A stretch of DNA of 64,000 nt from Motilibacter deserti (GTDB lineage: Bacteria; Actinomycetota; Actinomycetes; Motilibacterales; Motilibacteraceae): positions 1 through 64,000 of the forward strand of contig NZ_JAANNP010000012.1 in the NCBI RefSeq assembly GCF_011250635.1, written 5' to 3'. Position numbers and translations under genes: made by a program. This document shows, one piece after another, positions 1 through 8,708 of the stretch; the stretch's first letter is position 1, and the number at the start of each line of letters is the position of its first letter. The notes beneath the pieces are model-generated. The model was given only the letters and a program-made list of their open reading frames with translations, had not been told where the DNA came from and ran no database searches.

Positions 1-1
1 C

Positions 2-3000
2 CCCGGCGCGGCCCGGCTGAAGCTCTACCGCGACGCTCCTGTGTCGCTGTCGAAGGTGCTGCCGTTGCTGGCCCGCATGGGCGTGGACGTCGACGACGAG
101 CGCCCCTACGAGATCGAGGCCGCCGACGGCCCGCGGGGCTGGGTCTACGACCTCGGGCTGCGCTACGACGCCGGCCTCCTGCAGCCCGGCCCGGAGGCGC
201 GCGCGTCGGCGGTGCGCCGCTTCCAGGAGGCGTTCGTCGCGGTGTGGCGCGGCCACGCCGACAGCGACGGCTTCAACGCGCTCGTGCTGCGCGCCGGGCT
301 GTCCTGGCGGCAGGTCGTGCTGCTGCGGGCCTACACCCGCTGGCTGCGCCAGGTCGGGCTGCCGTTCAGCCAGGTCTACGTGCAGCAGGCCCTGCTGCGC
401 AACGCGGGCATCGCCGAGCTGCTCGTGCAGCTGTTCACCGCCCGGCACGACCCCGCTGTGGTCGACGGCCGCGAGGACGTGGCCGAGGGGCTGGCGGCGC
501 GGATCCGCCAGGAGATCGACGCGGTGGAGGCGCTCGACGACGACCGCATCCTGCGCGCGTTCCTCGCCGTCGTCCTCGCGACGCTGCGCACCAACTACTT
601 CCGGGTGGGCGCGGACGGCCGGCCCGGCGCCGCCCTGGCGCTCAAGCTCGACCCGCGCCAGGTGCCCGACTGCCCGGAGCCGCGCCCGGCGTTCGAGGTC
701 TGGGTGCACTCACCGGACGTCGAGGGCGTCCACCTGCGCTTCGGCCCGGTCGCTCGCGGCGGGCTCCGCTGGTCCGACCGGCCCGAGGACTTCCGCACCG
801 AGGTGCTCGGCCTGGTCAAGGCGCAGGCGGTCAAGAACGCCGTCATCGTGCCGGTCGGGGCGAAGGGCGGGTTCGTCGTACGCCGCCCGCCGGCGGTCCC
901 GGGCGACCGCGAGGCGGTGTTCGCCGAGGGGGTCCGCTGCTACAAGGCCTTCATCGGCGGGCTGCTGGACATCACCGACAACATCGTCCAGACGTCCGGG
1001 CGCAGCGAGGTCGTGCCCCCGGCCGGGGTCGTGCGGCGCGACGGCGAGGACGCCTACCTCGTCGTGGCCGCCGACAAGGGCACGGCCACCTTCAGCGACA
1101 TAGCCAACGGGGTGGCGGCGGACTACGGCTTCTGGCTCGGCGACGCCTTCGCCTCCGGCGGCTCCGCGGGCTACGACCACAAGGCCATGGGCATCACCGC
1201 GCGCGGCGCCTGGGAGTCGGTGAAGCGCCACTTCCGCGAGCTGGGTGTCGACCCGCAGCGCGAGAGCGTCACCGCCGTGGGCATCGGCGACATGTCCGGT
1301 GACGTGTTCGGCAACGGCATGCTGCTGTCCCGACAGCTGAAGCTCGTTGCTGCCTTCGACCACCGGCACATCTTCCTCGACCCCGACCCGGACCCCGCCG
1401 TCTCGTTCGCCGAACGGGAACGGCTCTTCAGGCTTCCGCGCTCCTCGTGGGCGGACTACGACACCGCCCTCCTGTCGGCCGGTGGCGGGGTCCACCCGCG
1501 CTCGGCCAAGCGCATCGCGATCCCGGCGCAGGTCCGCGAGCGCCTCGGCCTGCCCGAGGGGACGGCGGTGCTCTCCCCGGTCGAGCTCATCCGCGCGATC
1601 CTGCAGGCGCCGGTCGACCTGCTGTGGAACGGCGGGATCGGGACCTACGTGAAGGCCTCGACGGAGACCGCGGGCGACGTCGGCGACAAGGCCAACGACC
1701 CGGTGCGCATCGACGGCGCTCAACTGCGCTGCCGCGTCGTCGGCGAGGGGGGCAACCTCGGCCTCACCCAGCTCGGCCGCATCGAGGCGGCGCAGGGGGG
1801 TGTGCGCATCAACACCGATGCCATCGACAACTCCGCGGGGGTGGACACCTCCGACCACGAGGTCAACATCAAGGTGCTGATCGACGCCGCCATCCGCGAC
1901 GGGGCCCTTCCGGCGGGCGAGCGTGGTGACGTGCTCGCGGCGATGGAGGACGACGTCGCACGCCTCGTGCTGCGCGAGAACTACGCGCAGAACGCGCTGC
2001 TCGGGATGGGGCGCATGCAGGCGGCCGCGATGCTCCCGGTTCACGAGCGGCTCGTCCGAAGGCTCGAGGAGCGAGGCGTCCTCGACCGCCGGCTCGAGCG
2101 GCTGCCGTCGGGCAAGGAGATCGCGACGCGGCGGGCCGAGGGCAAGGGGCTGACCAGCCCGGAGTACGCCGTGCTCATCGCCTACGTGAAGAACACGCTC
2201 AACGCCGAGCTGCTCGCCACCTCGCTTCCCGACGAGGCCTGGACGGCGCAGCTGCTGGCGTCGTACTTCCCGCCGCTGCTCGTGGAGCGCCTGGGCGACC
2301 GGCTCGAGACGCACCCGTTGCGGCGCGAGATCGTGACCACCGTGCTGGTCAACGGGCTGGTGGACCGGACCGGCGTCAGCGCGGTCTTCCGCGCGCAGGA
2401 GGAGACCGGGGCGCCCGCGGAGGACGTCGTGCGGGCGTACGTCCTGGCCGGCGAGACGTTCGCGCTCGGCAGCTTCTGGCGCGAGATCGAGGCGTTGGAC
2501 GAGATCGTCACGCCCGCGGCGCAGGGGGCGTTGCTGCTGGAGGGGCGCCGGCTGCTGGACCGGGCCGCGCGCTGGTTCCTGCAGTCGCGGCCGCCGGCCT
2601 TCGACGTCGAGCAGGAGTGGGGGCGCTACGCGCCGGTCGTGTCGCAGATGCTGCCGCGTGTCCCGGAGCTGCTGCGCGGTCGCGAGCTGCAGCGGCTCGA
2701 GGAGGCCACCGACCGGCTCGCCCAGCCGGGGGTGCCCCGGCCGCTCGCACAGCGCGCGGCCGTGCTGCTGCACGCCTTCCCGCTGCTCGACGCCACCGAC
2801 GTGGCCCGGGACGCAGACCACGGCGTCGAGGAGACGGCCGAAGTCTGCTTCACACTCGCGAACCGGCTCGAGGTGGACGAGCTGCTGACGGCGGTGAGCG
2901 GGTTGGGGCGCGCCGACCGTTGGCAGGCGATGGCGCGGTCCTCGCTGCGCTACGACCTCTACGGCACGCTCGCCGCGCTCACGGCGGACGTGCTGGCGCG

Positions 3001-3169
3001 GACCGAGGAGGCCGACGCGGACACCCGGGTGGAGGCCTGGGCGGCGAGCCGGCAGGCGCTGCTCGACCGGGCCCTCGGCACCACCCGGCAGGCGCTCGCG
3101 CTGGCCACGCCGGACCTCGCCAGCCTCTCGGTGGCGCTCCGCTCGCTCCGGACGCTGCTGCGGTCTTGA
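2..3169 (+). CDS. gdh: NAD-specific glutamate dehydrogenase, large type (5' end outside the window)
   Basis: Catalyses reversible NAD-dependent oxidative deamination of glutamate to 2-oxoglutarate. The reading frame is open from base 2, and the residues before the first in-window start (PGAARLKLYRDAPVSL) fit the family, so the true start lies upstream. About 1,055 residues are present, whereas this large class is usually around 1,600. The catalytic domain is visible as GGLRWSDRPEDFRTEV and KNAVIVPVGAKGGF, holding the glutamate-binding and catalytic lysines. The NAD-binding part contains WNGGIGTYVK and GEGGNLGLTQ. The helical C-terminal region typical of the large enzymes follows. It stands alone in its direction before the ABC genes, with a 31-base gap and no clear terminator. 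Identification is secure; only the N-terminus is missing. Confidence 0.95.
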   Translation, partial: PGAARLKLYRDAPVSLSKVLPLLARMGVDVDDERPYEIEAADGPRGWVYDLGLRYDAGLLQPGPEARASAVRRFQEAFVAVWRGHADSDGFNALVLRAGLSWRQVVLLRAYTRWLRQVGLPFSQVYVQQALLRNAGIAELLVQLFTARHDPAVVDGREDVAEGLAARIRQEIDAVEALDDDRILRAFLAVVLATLRTNYFRVGADGRPGAALALKLDPRQVPDCPEPRPAFEVWVHSPDVEGVHLRFGPVARGGLRWSDRPEDFRTEVLGLVKAQAVKNAVIVPVGAKGGFVVRRPPAVPGDREAVFAEGVRCYKAFIGGLLDITDNIVQTSGRSEVVPPAGVVRRDGEDAYLVVAADKGTATFSDIANGVAADYGFWLGDAFASGGSAGYDHKAMGITARGAWESVKRHFRELGVDPQRESVTAVGIGDMSGDVFGNGMLLSRQLKLVAAFDHRHIFLDPDPDPAVSFAERERLFRLPRSSWADYDTALLSAGGGVHPRSAKRIAIPAQVRERLGLPEGTAVLSPVELIRAILQAPVDLLWNGGIGTYVKASTETAGDVGDKANDPVRIDGAQLRCRVVGEGGNLGLTQLGRIEAAQGGVRINTDAIDNSAGVDTSDHEVNIKVLIDAAIRDGALPAGERGDVLAAMEDDVARLVLRENYAQNALLGMGRMQAAAMLPVHERLVRRLEERGVLDRRLERLPSGKEIATRRAEGKGLTSPEYAVLIAYVKNTLNAELLATSLPDEAWTAQLLASYFPPLLVERLGDRLETHPLRREIVTTVLVNGLVDRTGVSAVFRAQEETGAPAEDVVRAYVLAGETFALGSFWREIEALDEIVTPAAQGALLLEGRRLLDRAARWFLQSRPPAFDVEQEWGRYAPVVSQMLPRVPELLRGRELQRLEEATDRLAQPGVPRPLAQRAAVLLHAFPLLDATDVARDADHGVEETAEVCFTLANRLEVDELLTAVSGLGRADRWQAMARSSLRYDLYGTLAALTADVLARTEEADADTRVEAWAASRQALLDRALGTTRQALALATPDLASLSVALRSLRTLLRS

Positions 3170-3191
3170 CGGACCGGTGCGGCGGGCGCAT

Positions 3192-3209
3192 ATTCATCAC
3201 ATGGTGAAT
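3192..3209. promoter_or_regulatory. Palindrome over the start codon of the ABC exporter operon
   Basis: ATTCATCACATGGTGAAT is an 18-base inverted repeat in which seven of nine positions pair. It overlaps a possible -10 element (TATTCA, 3191-3196) and contains the ATG at 3201, so a bound repressor would block both transcription and translation. This is inferred from symmetry and position; no regulator gene is adjacent. Confidence 0.4.
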
Positions 3210-3929
3210 TCCGCGAACGCCGTCGAGGTGCGAGACCTCGTCGTACGCCGTGGCGGCCGCACCGTGCTGCCGGGCGTCTCCTGCCGGGTCGCCCGCGGCT
3301 CGGTCACCGGCCTGCTCGGCCCCAGCGGCTGCGGCAAGTCGACACTGCTGCGCGCCGTCGTCGGCGTGCAGGTCGTCGCGTCCGGGCAGGTCGAGGTGCT
3401 CGGACTGCCCGCGGGTGCGAAGGCGCTGCGCTCACGCGTCGGCTACGTCACGCAGGCGCCGAGCGTCTACGGCGACCTCACCGTCCGCGAGGACCTGCGC
3501 TACTTCGCCGCGGTGCTCGGCGCCCCCGCGCGCGACGTCGACCGCGTGCTGCGCGAGGTCGGGCTGCAGGACCACGCCACGTCCGTCGTGGCCCGGCTGT
3601 CCGGCGGTGAGCGGGCGCGCGTGTCGCTCGCCACCGCCCTGCTCGGCACGCCGGAGCTGCTCGTGCTGGACGAGCCGACCGTCGGGCTGGACCCCGTGCT
3701 CCGGCGCGACCTCTGGTCGCTGTTCGCCGAGCTCGCCGGCCGCGGCGTCACGCTGATCGTCTCGAGCCACGTGATGGACGAGGCCGAGCGCTGCGAGCGG
3801 CTGCTCCTGATGAGGGAAGGCCGATTCCTGGCTGACGCTTCGCCCTCTGAACTGCGGGAGCGGACCGGGGAGCACGACGTCGAGGCCGCGTTCCTCGCCC
3901 TCGTCGACCGCGAGGAGGCGTTCGCATGA
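3201..3929 (+). CDS. ABC transporter ATP-binding protein (drug/lipid exporter type)
   Basis: ATPase subunit (242 aa) of an ABC-2 type exporter. Walker A is GPSGCGKSTLL, the signature is LSGGERARVS, and Walker B is LLVLDEP followed by a switch histidine in SSHVMDEAER. ATG 3201 is preferred over an in-frame ATG at 3177 because the extra residues (RRAHIHH) are unlike the family, and 3201 lies right after a -10-like TATTCA, suggesting a leaderless or very short leader. Its stop overlaps the permease start by four bases (ATGA), so the two are translationally coupled. The substrate cannot be told from sequence. DrrA-like and NodI-like proteins are the closest types. Confidence 0.9.
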   Translation: MVNSANAVEVRDLVVRRGGRTVLPGVSCRVARGSVTGLLGPSGCGKSTLLRAVVGVQVVASGQVEVLGLPAGAKALRSRVGYVTQAPSVYGDLTVREDLRYFAAVLGAPARDVDRVLREVGLQDHATSVVARLSGGERARVSLATALLGTPELLVLDEPTVGLDPVLRRDLWSLFAELAGRGVTLIVSSHVMDEAERCERLLLMREGRFLADASPSELRERTGEHDVEAAFLALVDREEAFA

Positions 3930-4663
3930 GCACGCGCCCGGCGCTCGCCACCACGGCGCGGGTCCTCGCCCAGCTGCGGCGCGACCCCCGTACCCTCGCC
4001 CTGCTCCTGCTGGTGCCGTGCGTCCTGCTGTCGCTGCTGGCCTGGATCTACGACGGGCAGCCGCAGCTGTTCGACCGTGTCGGCGCCTCGCTGCTCGGGA
4101 TCTTCCCGTTCGTGTCGATGTTCCTCGTGACGTCGGTGGCGACGCTGCGCGAGCGCACGTCGGGCACCCTGGAGCGGCTGCTGACGATGCCGCTGTCGAA
4201 GCTCGACCTGATCCTCGGCTACGCGCTCGCCTTCGGCCTCGTCGCGGTCGTGCAGGCCGTGCTCGCGACGGCGCTGGCGCTGGGGCCGCTCGGGCTGGAC
4301 GTTCTCGGCCCCTGGTGGGCGCTGCTGATCGTCGCCGTCCTCGACGCCCTGCTCGGCGTTGCGCTCGGGCTCCTCGTCAGCGCGTTCGCCGCGAGCGAGT
4401 TCCAGGCCGTGCAGTTCCTGCCCGCGGTGGTCCTGCCCCAGGTCCTGCTGTGCGGCCTGCTCGCCCCGCGCGAGTCGATGGCGGCCGCGCTGGAGGCGCT
4501 CTCGGACGTGCTGCCGCTGACCTACGCCGTGGACGCCATGCAGCGGGTCACGGCCAGCGGGGACGTCACCGGGGGCCTCGTGCGCGACCTCGCCGTGGTG
4601 GCCGCCTGCGTCGTCGCCGCGCTCGGGCTGGGCGCCGCGACCCTGCGGCGGCGTACCTCCTGA
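3926..4663 (+). CDS. ABC-2 type transporter permease
   Basis: Membrane partner (245 aa) of the preceding ATPase, starting within its stop codon. There are about six hydrophobic segments, the first at roughly residues 23-42 (LALLLLVPCVLLSLLAWIY). The ABC-2 permease core TSVATLRERTSGTLERLLTM occurs near residue 70. The family pumps drugs, lipids or polyketides outward as a dimer with two ATPase subunits. No substrate clue is given by neighbours: GDH lies upstream and proC downstream. Confidence 0.88.
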   Translation: MSTRPALATTARVLAQLRRDPRTLALLLLVPCVLLSLLAWIYDGQPQLFDRVGASLLGIFPFVSMFLVTSVATLRERTSGTLERLLTMPLSKLDLILGYALAFGLVAVVQAVLATALALGPLGLDVLGPWWALLIVAVLDALLGVALGLLVSAFAASEFQAVQFLPAVVLPQVLLCGLLAPRESMAAALEALSDVLPLTYAVDAMQRVTASGDVTGGLVRDLAVVAACVVAALGLGAATLRRRTS

Positions 4664-4710
4664 GCCGGTGCGCGACCGGGCGGGCGGCGCCCTTTGGCAG
4701 CATGCTCCCC

Positions 4711-5523
4711 ATGACACGTGGACGCATCGCGGTGCTCGGTGCCGGCAAGATGGGTGGGGCCCTGATCGCGGGCCTGCTGCGCTCGGGCCACACGGCCGAC
4801 GACCTGCTCGCGACGACGCAGGAGCCGGAGCGGGCCGAGGAGCTGCGCAGCCGGCACGGCGTCGAGGTCGTCTCCAACCTCGAGGCGGCCCGCGCCGCGG
4901 CGACCGTCGTGCTCGCGGTCAAGCCGCAGGACATGGGCACGCTGCTCGAGGAGGTCGGCACGGCGCTCGCGCCGGGGGCGCTCGTCGTGTCCGTCGCCGC
5001 CGGGCTGCCCACGAGCTGGCTCGAGGGCCGGCTGCCCGCCGGGACGCCGGTCGTCCGGGTCATGCCGAACACCCCGGTGCTCGTCGACGAGGGCATGAGC
5101 GCCGTCAGCGCGGGGTCGCACGCGACGAGCGAGCACCTGGCGTACGTCGAGGAGCTGCTCGCGCCGGTGGGCCGCGTGCTGCGGGTGCCGGAGTACCAGC
5201 TCGATGCGGTCACCGCGCTGTCCGGCAGCGGGCCGGCGTACTTCTTCTACATGTGCGAGGCGATGATCGAGGCCGGGCTGCTGCTCGGCCTGCCGCGCTC
5301 GGTCGCGCACGAGCTCGTCGTGCAGACCGCGGTCGGCTCGGCGCGGATGCTGCGCGAGGCGGGGGAGAGCCCGGTCGCGCTGCGCGAGGCGGTCACCTCG
5401 CCCGCGGGCACCACGATCGCGGCGATCCGTGAGCTGGAGAACCACCGGGTGCGCGCCGCCCTGCTGAGCGCGCTCGAGGCCGCGCGCGACCGGAGCAAGG
5501 AGCTGGCCGCCGGGACCGCCTGA
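4711..5523 (+). CDS. proC: Pyrroline-5-carboxylate reductase
   Basis: Last step of proline synthesis: NAD(P)H-dependent reduction of pyrroline-5-carboxylate. The 270 aa length is standard. The N-terminal Rossmann motif is VLGAGKMGGALIAGLL, followed by VRVMPNTPVLV. The C-terminal family signature runs from ALSGSGPAYFF to the substrate region SPAGTTIAAI. ATG 4711 is chosen because it starts six residues before the Rossmann strand; an ATG three codons upstream (4702) is also possible. It stands 48 bases downstream of the ABC permease and converges on the ACT-domain gene. Confidence 0.96.
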   Translation: MTRGRIAVLGAGKMGGALIAGLLRSGHTADDLLATTQEPERAEELRSRHGVEVVSNLEAARAAATVVLAVKPQDMGTLLEEVGTALAPGALVVSVAAGLPTSWLEGRLPAGTPVVRVMPNTPVLVDEGMSAVSAGSHATSEHLAYVEELLAPVGRVLRVPEYQLDAVTALSGSGPAYFFYMCEAMIEAGLLLGLPRSVAHELVVQTAVGSARMLREAGESPVALREAVTSPAGTTIAAIRELENHRVRAALLSALEAARDRSKELAAGTA

Positions 5524-5535
5524 GCCGGCGCGGGG

Positions 5536-6006
5536 TCAGAGCGCGAGCACCGTCAGCGTCGCCGTCCCGCCACTGCGCCGCGCCTCGTCGACGACCCGCT
5601 CGACGGCACGCAGCGACCCCTGCACGAGCAGCGGCCGCTCGGCGCTGCCGTCCCCGGTCCACGTCGTCGCCGTGGCGGCGGAGGGCGCGAACGTCCCGGA
5701 CTCCGGCATCCGCACCACGGCCGCGGCCCGGACCGACGGGTCCTCCGCCGGGCGCAGCGTCACCCGGTGCACGGCCTCGAGCCGGCGCAGCGTCCGCGCG
5801 AGCTGCTGGCAGCGCCGCTCGGAGGCGCGGAAGAGCCCGACGACCGTGCCGATGCCGGGGGTGCTCGTGCTCGTCGCCACGCTGTCGAAGTTCACGCCCC
5901 GCGTCGAGAACACGCCGGTGATGCTCGTCAGCGCCCCCGGCTGGTCGTCGCTGTCGGCGAGGAACACCCAGCGCCGTTCGGTGAAGACGGATTCGTGCGT
6001 CGTCAT
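5536..6006 (-). CDS. ACT-domain protein coupled to a dehydrogenase
   Basis: 156 aa. The first half is an ACT fold: RRWVFLADSDDQPGALTSIT followed by GVFSTRGVNFDSV resembles the regulatory ACT domain of acetolactate synthase small subunits and other amino-acid sensing proteins. The second half holds a proline- and alanine-rich linker and a short second segment (RPLLVQGSLRAVERVVDEAR) that could be a degenerate second ACT unit. There is no catalytic domain. It overlaps the upstream dehydrogenase gene by four bases, so the two are made together. I infer an allosteric partner that binds an amino acid, but the ligand is unknown. Confidence 0.75.
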   Translation of the reverse strand: MTTHESVFTERRWVFLADSDDQPGALTSITGVFSTRGVNFDSVATSTSTPGIGTVVGLFRASERRCQQLARTLRRLEAVHRVTLRPAEDPSVRAAAVVRMPESGTFAPSAATATTWTGDGSAERPLLVQGSLRAVERVVDEARRSGGTATLTVLAL

Positions 6007-7052
6007 GCGGACGTCCACGGGCGCAGCCCCTCGTCGATCCGTTCGGCCGCCTCGGTGAGCCGGGCCTCCTCGTCCTCCGCGAGCTCGTCGAGGATCACCT
6101 TCGTCCAGCCCGAGGGCGTCAGCACGACCGGGACGCCGACGACCGTCGAGAGCTTGTGCTCGCCGTCGAGCCGGACCTGCCCCGCGACGACGATGTCGCG
6201 GCCGTCCAGCACGGTGTCCACCAGGTCGACCGTGGCGCTCGCCGTCGCGGTGGCCGTCTTGGCCCCGGACATCTGCGTCAGCCAGGGGCGCATCGCCGCG
6301 CGCACGTCCGGCGGGCAGCCGTCGATCAGTCGGAACGCCGCGTGCGTGTCCGTCTCCGCGGTCGCCAGGAGCCGGCCCTTCACGTCCTGCAGCTCGGCCG
6401 GGAACGTCGCCATCGTCCGCGGGCCGCGCAGCTGCGCCAGCCGGGTGGCGAGCTCGTCCGCGTCCATCCCGTGCACGCGGACCGTCGACCACAGCGGGAC
6501 GATCTCGGTGCCGTGCTGGCCGGTGACGAACCCGGTGACCTGCTGGCGGCGTACGCCCAGCGAGAGCGCGATCTCGCGGCGGAAGCGCAGCGTGTCGAGC
6601 CAGGCCCCCATGCCGATGACGCGGTGCCGGCCGAGCCGCTCGGCGAACACCGCGACCCCCAGCTCGACCGGGTTCGACACCACGATGACGACCTCGTGGC
6701 CGCTGCCGTTGCGGGCCAACGCGTCGGCGTAGGCCCGGAAGACCTCGACGTTGTGCGCTGCCAGCTCGTTGCGGTCCGCGCTGCGCCGCGGGACGAGCGT
6801 GCGCCCGGCGGCGACCACGACGACGTCCGCGACGAGCTCGTCGGGGTGCAGCGCGACGTCGATGAGCGGGGCGACCTCGTCGTAGGCGTCCACAAGGTCG
6901 GTGCGCAGGCCGTGCGCGGCGCGGGCGCTGGGGCCGTCCTCCCGGCCGACGAGCTGCAGGCGGGACGTCGACGGGACGACCTGGCGCTCCACCAGCTGCG
7001 TGCACAGCTGCCGGCCGATGTCCCCGGTCGCGCCCACGATCGCGACGTCCAC
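6003..7052 (-). CDS. Divergent lactate/malate dehydrogenase family protein
   Basis: 349 aa with the fold order of NAD-dependent 2-hydroxyacid (LDH/MDH) enzymes. It has an N-terminal Rossmann motif VAIVGATGDIGRQL, the strand VVVVAAGRTLVPRRSADR where the substrate loop lies, and VVSNPVEL where NPVD is normal. GAWLDTLRFR corresponds to LDxxRFR, and the catalytic histidine sits in GQHGTEIVPLW. The substrate loop and the NPVE variant differ from ordinary malate or lactate dehydrogenases, so the substrate is uncertain. ATG 7052 is the only reasonable start. Its 3' end overlaps an ACT-domain gene, a partner ordinary MDH genes lack. Confidence 0.8.
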   Translation of the reverse strand: MDVAIVGATGDIGRQLCTQLVERQVVPSTSRLQLVGREDGPSARAAHGLRTDLVDAYDEVAPLIDVALHPDELVADVVVVAAGRTLVPRRSADRNELAAHNVEVFRAYADALARNGSGHEVVIVVSNPVELGVAVFAERLGRHRVIGMGAWLDTLRFRREIALSLGVRRQQVTGFVTGQHGTEIVPLWSTVRVHGMDADELATRLAQLRGPRTMATFPAELQDVKGRLLATAETDTHAAFRLIDGCPPDVRAAMRPWLTQMSGAKTATATASATVDLVDTVLDGRDIVVAGQVRLDGEHKLSTVVGVPVVLTPSGWTKVILDELAEDEEARLTEAAERIDEGLRPWTSA

Positions 7053-7119
7053 GAAGGCTCCCCGGGTGAGGCGGTCAGGGACCGCAGGCTATCGCTGGCC
7101 GGCACGGGCCGCTCCGGCC

Positions 7120-8655
7120 TCAGGAGCCGGCGCACCACGGCCGCGGCTCGAGCCCGAGGCGCCACGGGACGGGGGCCGTCCCGTCGACCACGAACGCCTC
7201 CAGGGTGGCGGTGGAGTGCCGCGCCGCCACGGGCACGCGCCGCTGCGTCAACGCCCGTTCCAGCGCCTCGCGCTTGGCCGGGCTGGAGACGTACGCCACC
7301 CGCCCCGCTGCGGCGACGGCTCGGTCCAGCTCGGGGAAGCGGCACGGCACCCCCTCGAACGGCACCACCGGGGGAGCGTCGGCCCGGTCGACGAAGTCGA
7401 GGGTGTGCGCGGACCGGTAGTCGGCGTAGACGCCCTCGACGCCCTGACCGCGCAGCCACGACATGGTCTCCCGCAGGTCGCTCGTCCAGCTCGCCGGCCG
7501 CCCCTGCTGGGCGGAGGCGAGCGTCGCCCACGAGACCGCGGCGACGGCCGCCACGGCGACCGCGGGCACCCCTCGTCTCGCCGGCAGGGCCGCGGCGAGC
7601 GCCCATACCAGCCAGGGCGTCGCGGGGAAGAGGTAGCGCGGGGAGGCGGCGTACCAGGTGAACGGGGACGCGACGTAGAGCAGCGTCCCGAGGACGAGCG
7701 CGACGAGGAGCAGGTCGCGCGGGTCCCGGCCCTCCGAGCGCAGCAGCACGGTCTGCAGGAGAGAGGTGCGGCGGCGCCAGGCCAGGACGGCGCCCGCCAG
7801 GAGCACCGCCGCCGAGAAGGCCACGAGGACGGGGCGCGGCAGGACCGACGACGGGCCGATCCAGGCCAGGCCCGCCGCCTCCGGCAGGGTGCTGTCCACC
7901 AGGCCGGCGAAGCGGTCGAGCAGCGACGCGTGCACGGGGGGCTCGCTGCCGAGCAGCGGGACCCGTCGTTCGGCCGCCGCCCAGAGCCACATCGGCAGCG
8001 ATCCCAGCACGGCTGCGGCCGCGGCGACCGACACGAGGAGCGCCGAGCGCCGCCGGCCGAGCCCGCGCAGCGCACCAACGAACCAGACACCCGCAGGCAG
8101 CAACAGGAACGCTGCTACCGGAGTCAGCCACAGCCCCGCCCCGCAGCACAGGCCGAGCGCCGCGCTCCGGCGGGCCGTCGGAGCGCCCGGCCGCAGCGCG
8201 GCCCACAGCCCGATCAGCCCGACCACCAGCGCGTCGGCGTACGCCCCCAGGGTCGTGACGCCGTCGAGGACGTTGAACGCGGGCCCGACGGCGTAGACGG
8301 CCGCGGCGGTGACGGCGCGGCGCTCGCTGCGCAGGAGGAGCCGGCCGACGACGAGGACGAGGCCCGCCGCGGCGCTCGACAGCAGCGCCGTCGTCAGCCG
8401 CAGCGCGAACGGGTCGCCCGGGCGCACCGCCACGACGGCGGCCTGTGCGTACTGCTCCAGGGCGCCCATGTAGCCCTGCCCGGCGAAGAAGGCGTAGAGG
8501 TGCCCGTCCCCGATCCGCTCGGCCATGAGGCCCACGACGGCCTCGTCGCCGTTGAGGGCGGCGAGCGGCGTGCGCAGCACGACGAGCCGGACGACGAGGG
8601 CCACGAGCACCACGGCGGCCACGGGCCCGCCGCGCCGCACCAGTGCCCCGTCCAC
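7120..8655 (-). CDS. Membrane glycosyltransferase, GT-C (family 39-like)
   Basis: 511 aa with around ten hydrophobic helices separated by short loops. The first helix (VAAVVLVALVVRLVVL) is followed by LNGDEAVVGL, the acidic DE motif in the first external loop that marks polyprenyl-phosphate-sugar dependent GT-C transferases. The C-terminal 130 residues are soluble and probably extracytoplasmic. Such enzymes add sugars to proteins or envelope glycans outside the membrane. The start is GTG 8655. It is transcribed away from the efflux operon that starts 53 bases further on. Donor and acceptor are unknown. Confidence 0.72.
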   Translation of the reverse strand: MDGALVRRGGPVAAVVLVALVVRLVVLRTPLAALNGDEAVVGLMAERIGDGHLYAFFAGQGYMGALEQYAQAAVVAVRPGDPFALRLTTALLSSAAAGLVLVVGRLLLRSERRAVTAAAVYAVGPAFNVLDGVTTLGAYADALVVGLIGLWAALRPGAPTARRSAALGLCCGAGLWLTPVAAFLLLPAGVWFVGALRGLGRRRSALLVSVAAAAAVLGSLPMWLWAAAERRVPLLGSEPPVHASLLDRFAGLVDSTLPEAAGLAWIGPSSVLPRPVLVAFSAAVLLAGAVLAWRRRTSLLQTVLLRSEGRDPRDLLLVALVLGTLLYVASPFTWYAASPRYLFPATPWLVWALAAALPARRGVPAVAVAAVAAVSWATLASAQQGRPASWTSDLRETMSWLRGQGVEGVYADYRSAHTLDFVDRADAPPVVPFEGVPCRFPELDRAVAAAGRVAYVSSPAKREALERALTQRRVPVAARHSTATLEAFVVDGTAPVPWRLGLEPRPWCAGS

Positions 8656-8708
8656 GGCCGGGAGACTAACGACGGGCCGACCCGGCAGCCGGCACGTAGC
8701 CTGGCAGC

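Noticed and set aside
710-2821. 703-codon minus-strand open frame opposite the glutamate dehydrogenase
   Set aside because: Composition is that of a shadow frame in GC-rich DNA, with no recognisable domain; the plus-strand frame has clear family motifs throughout.
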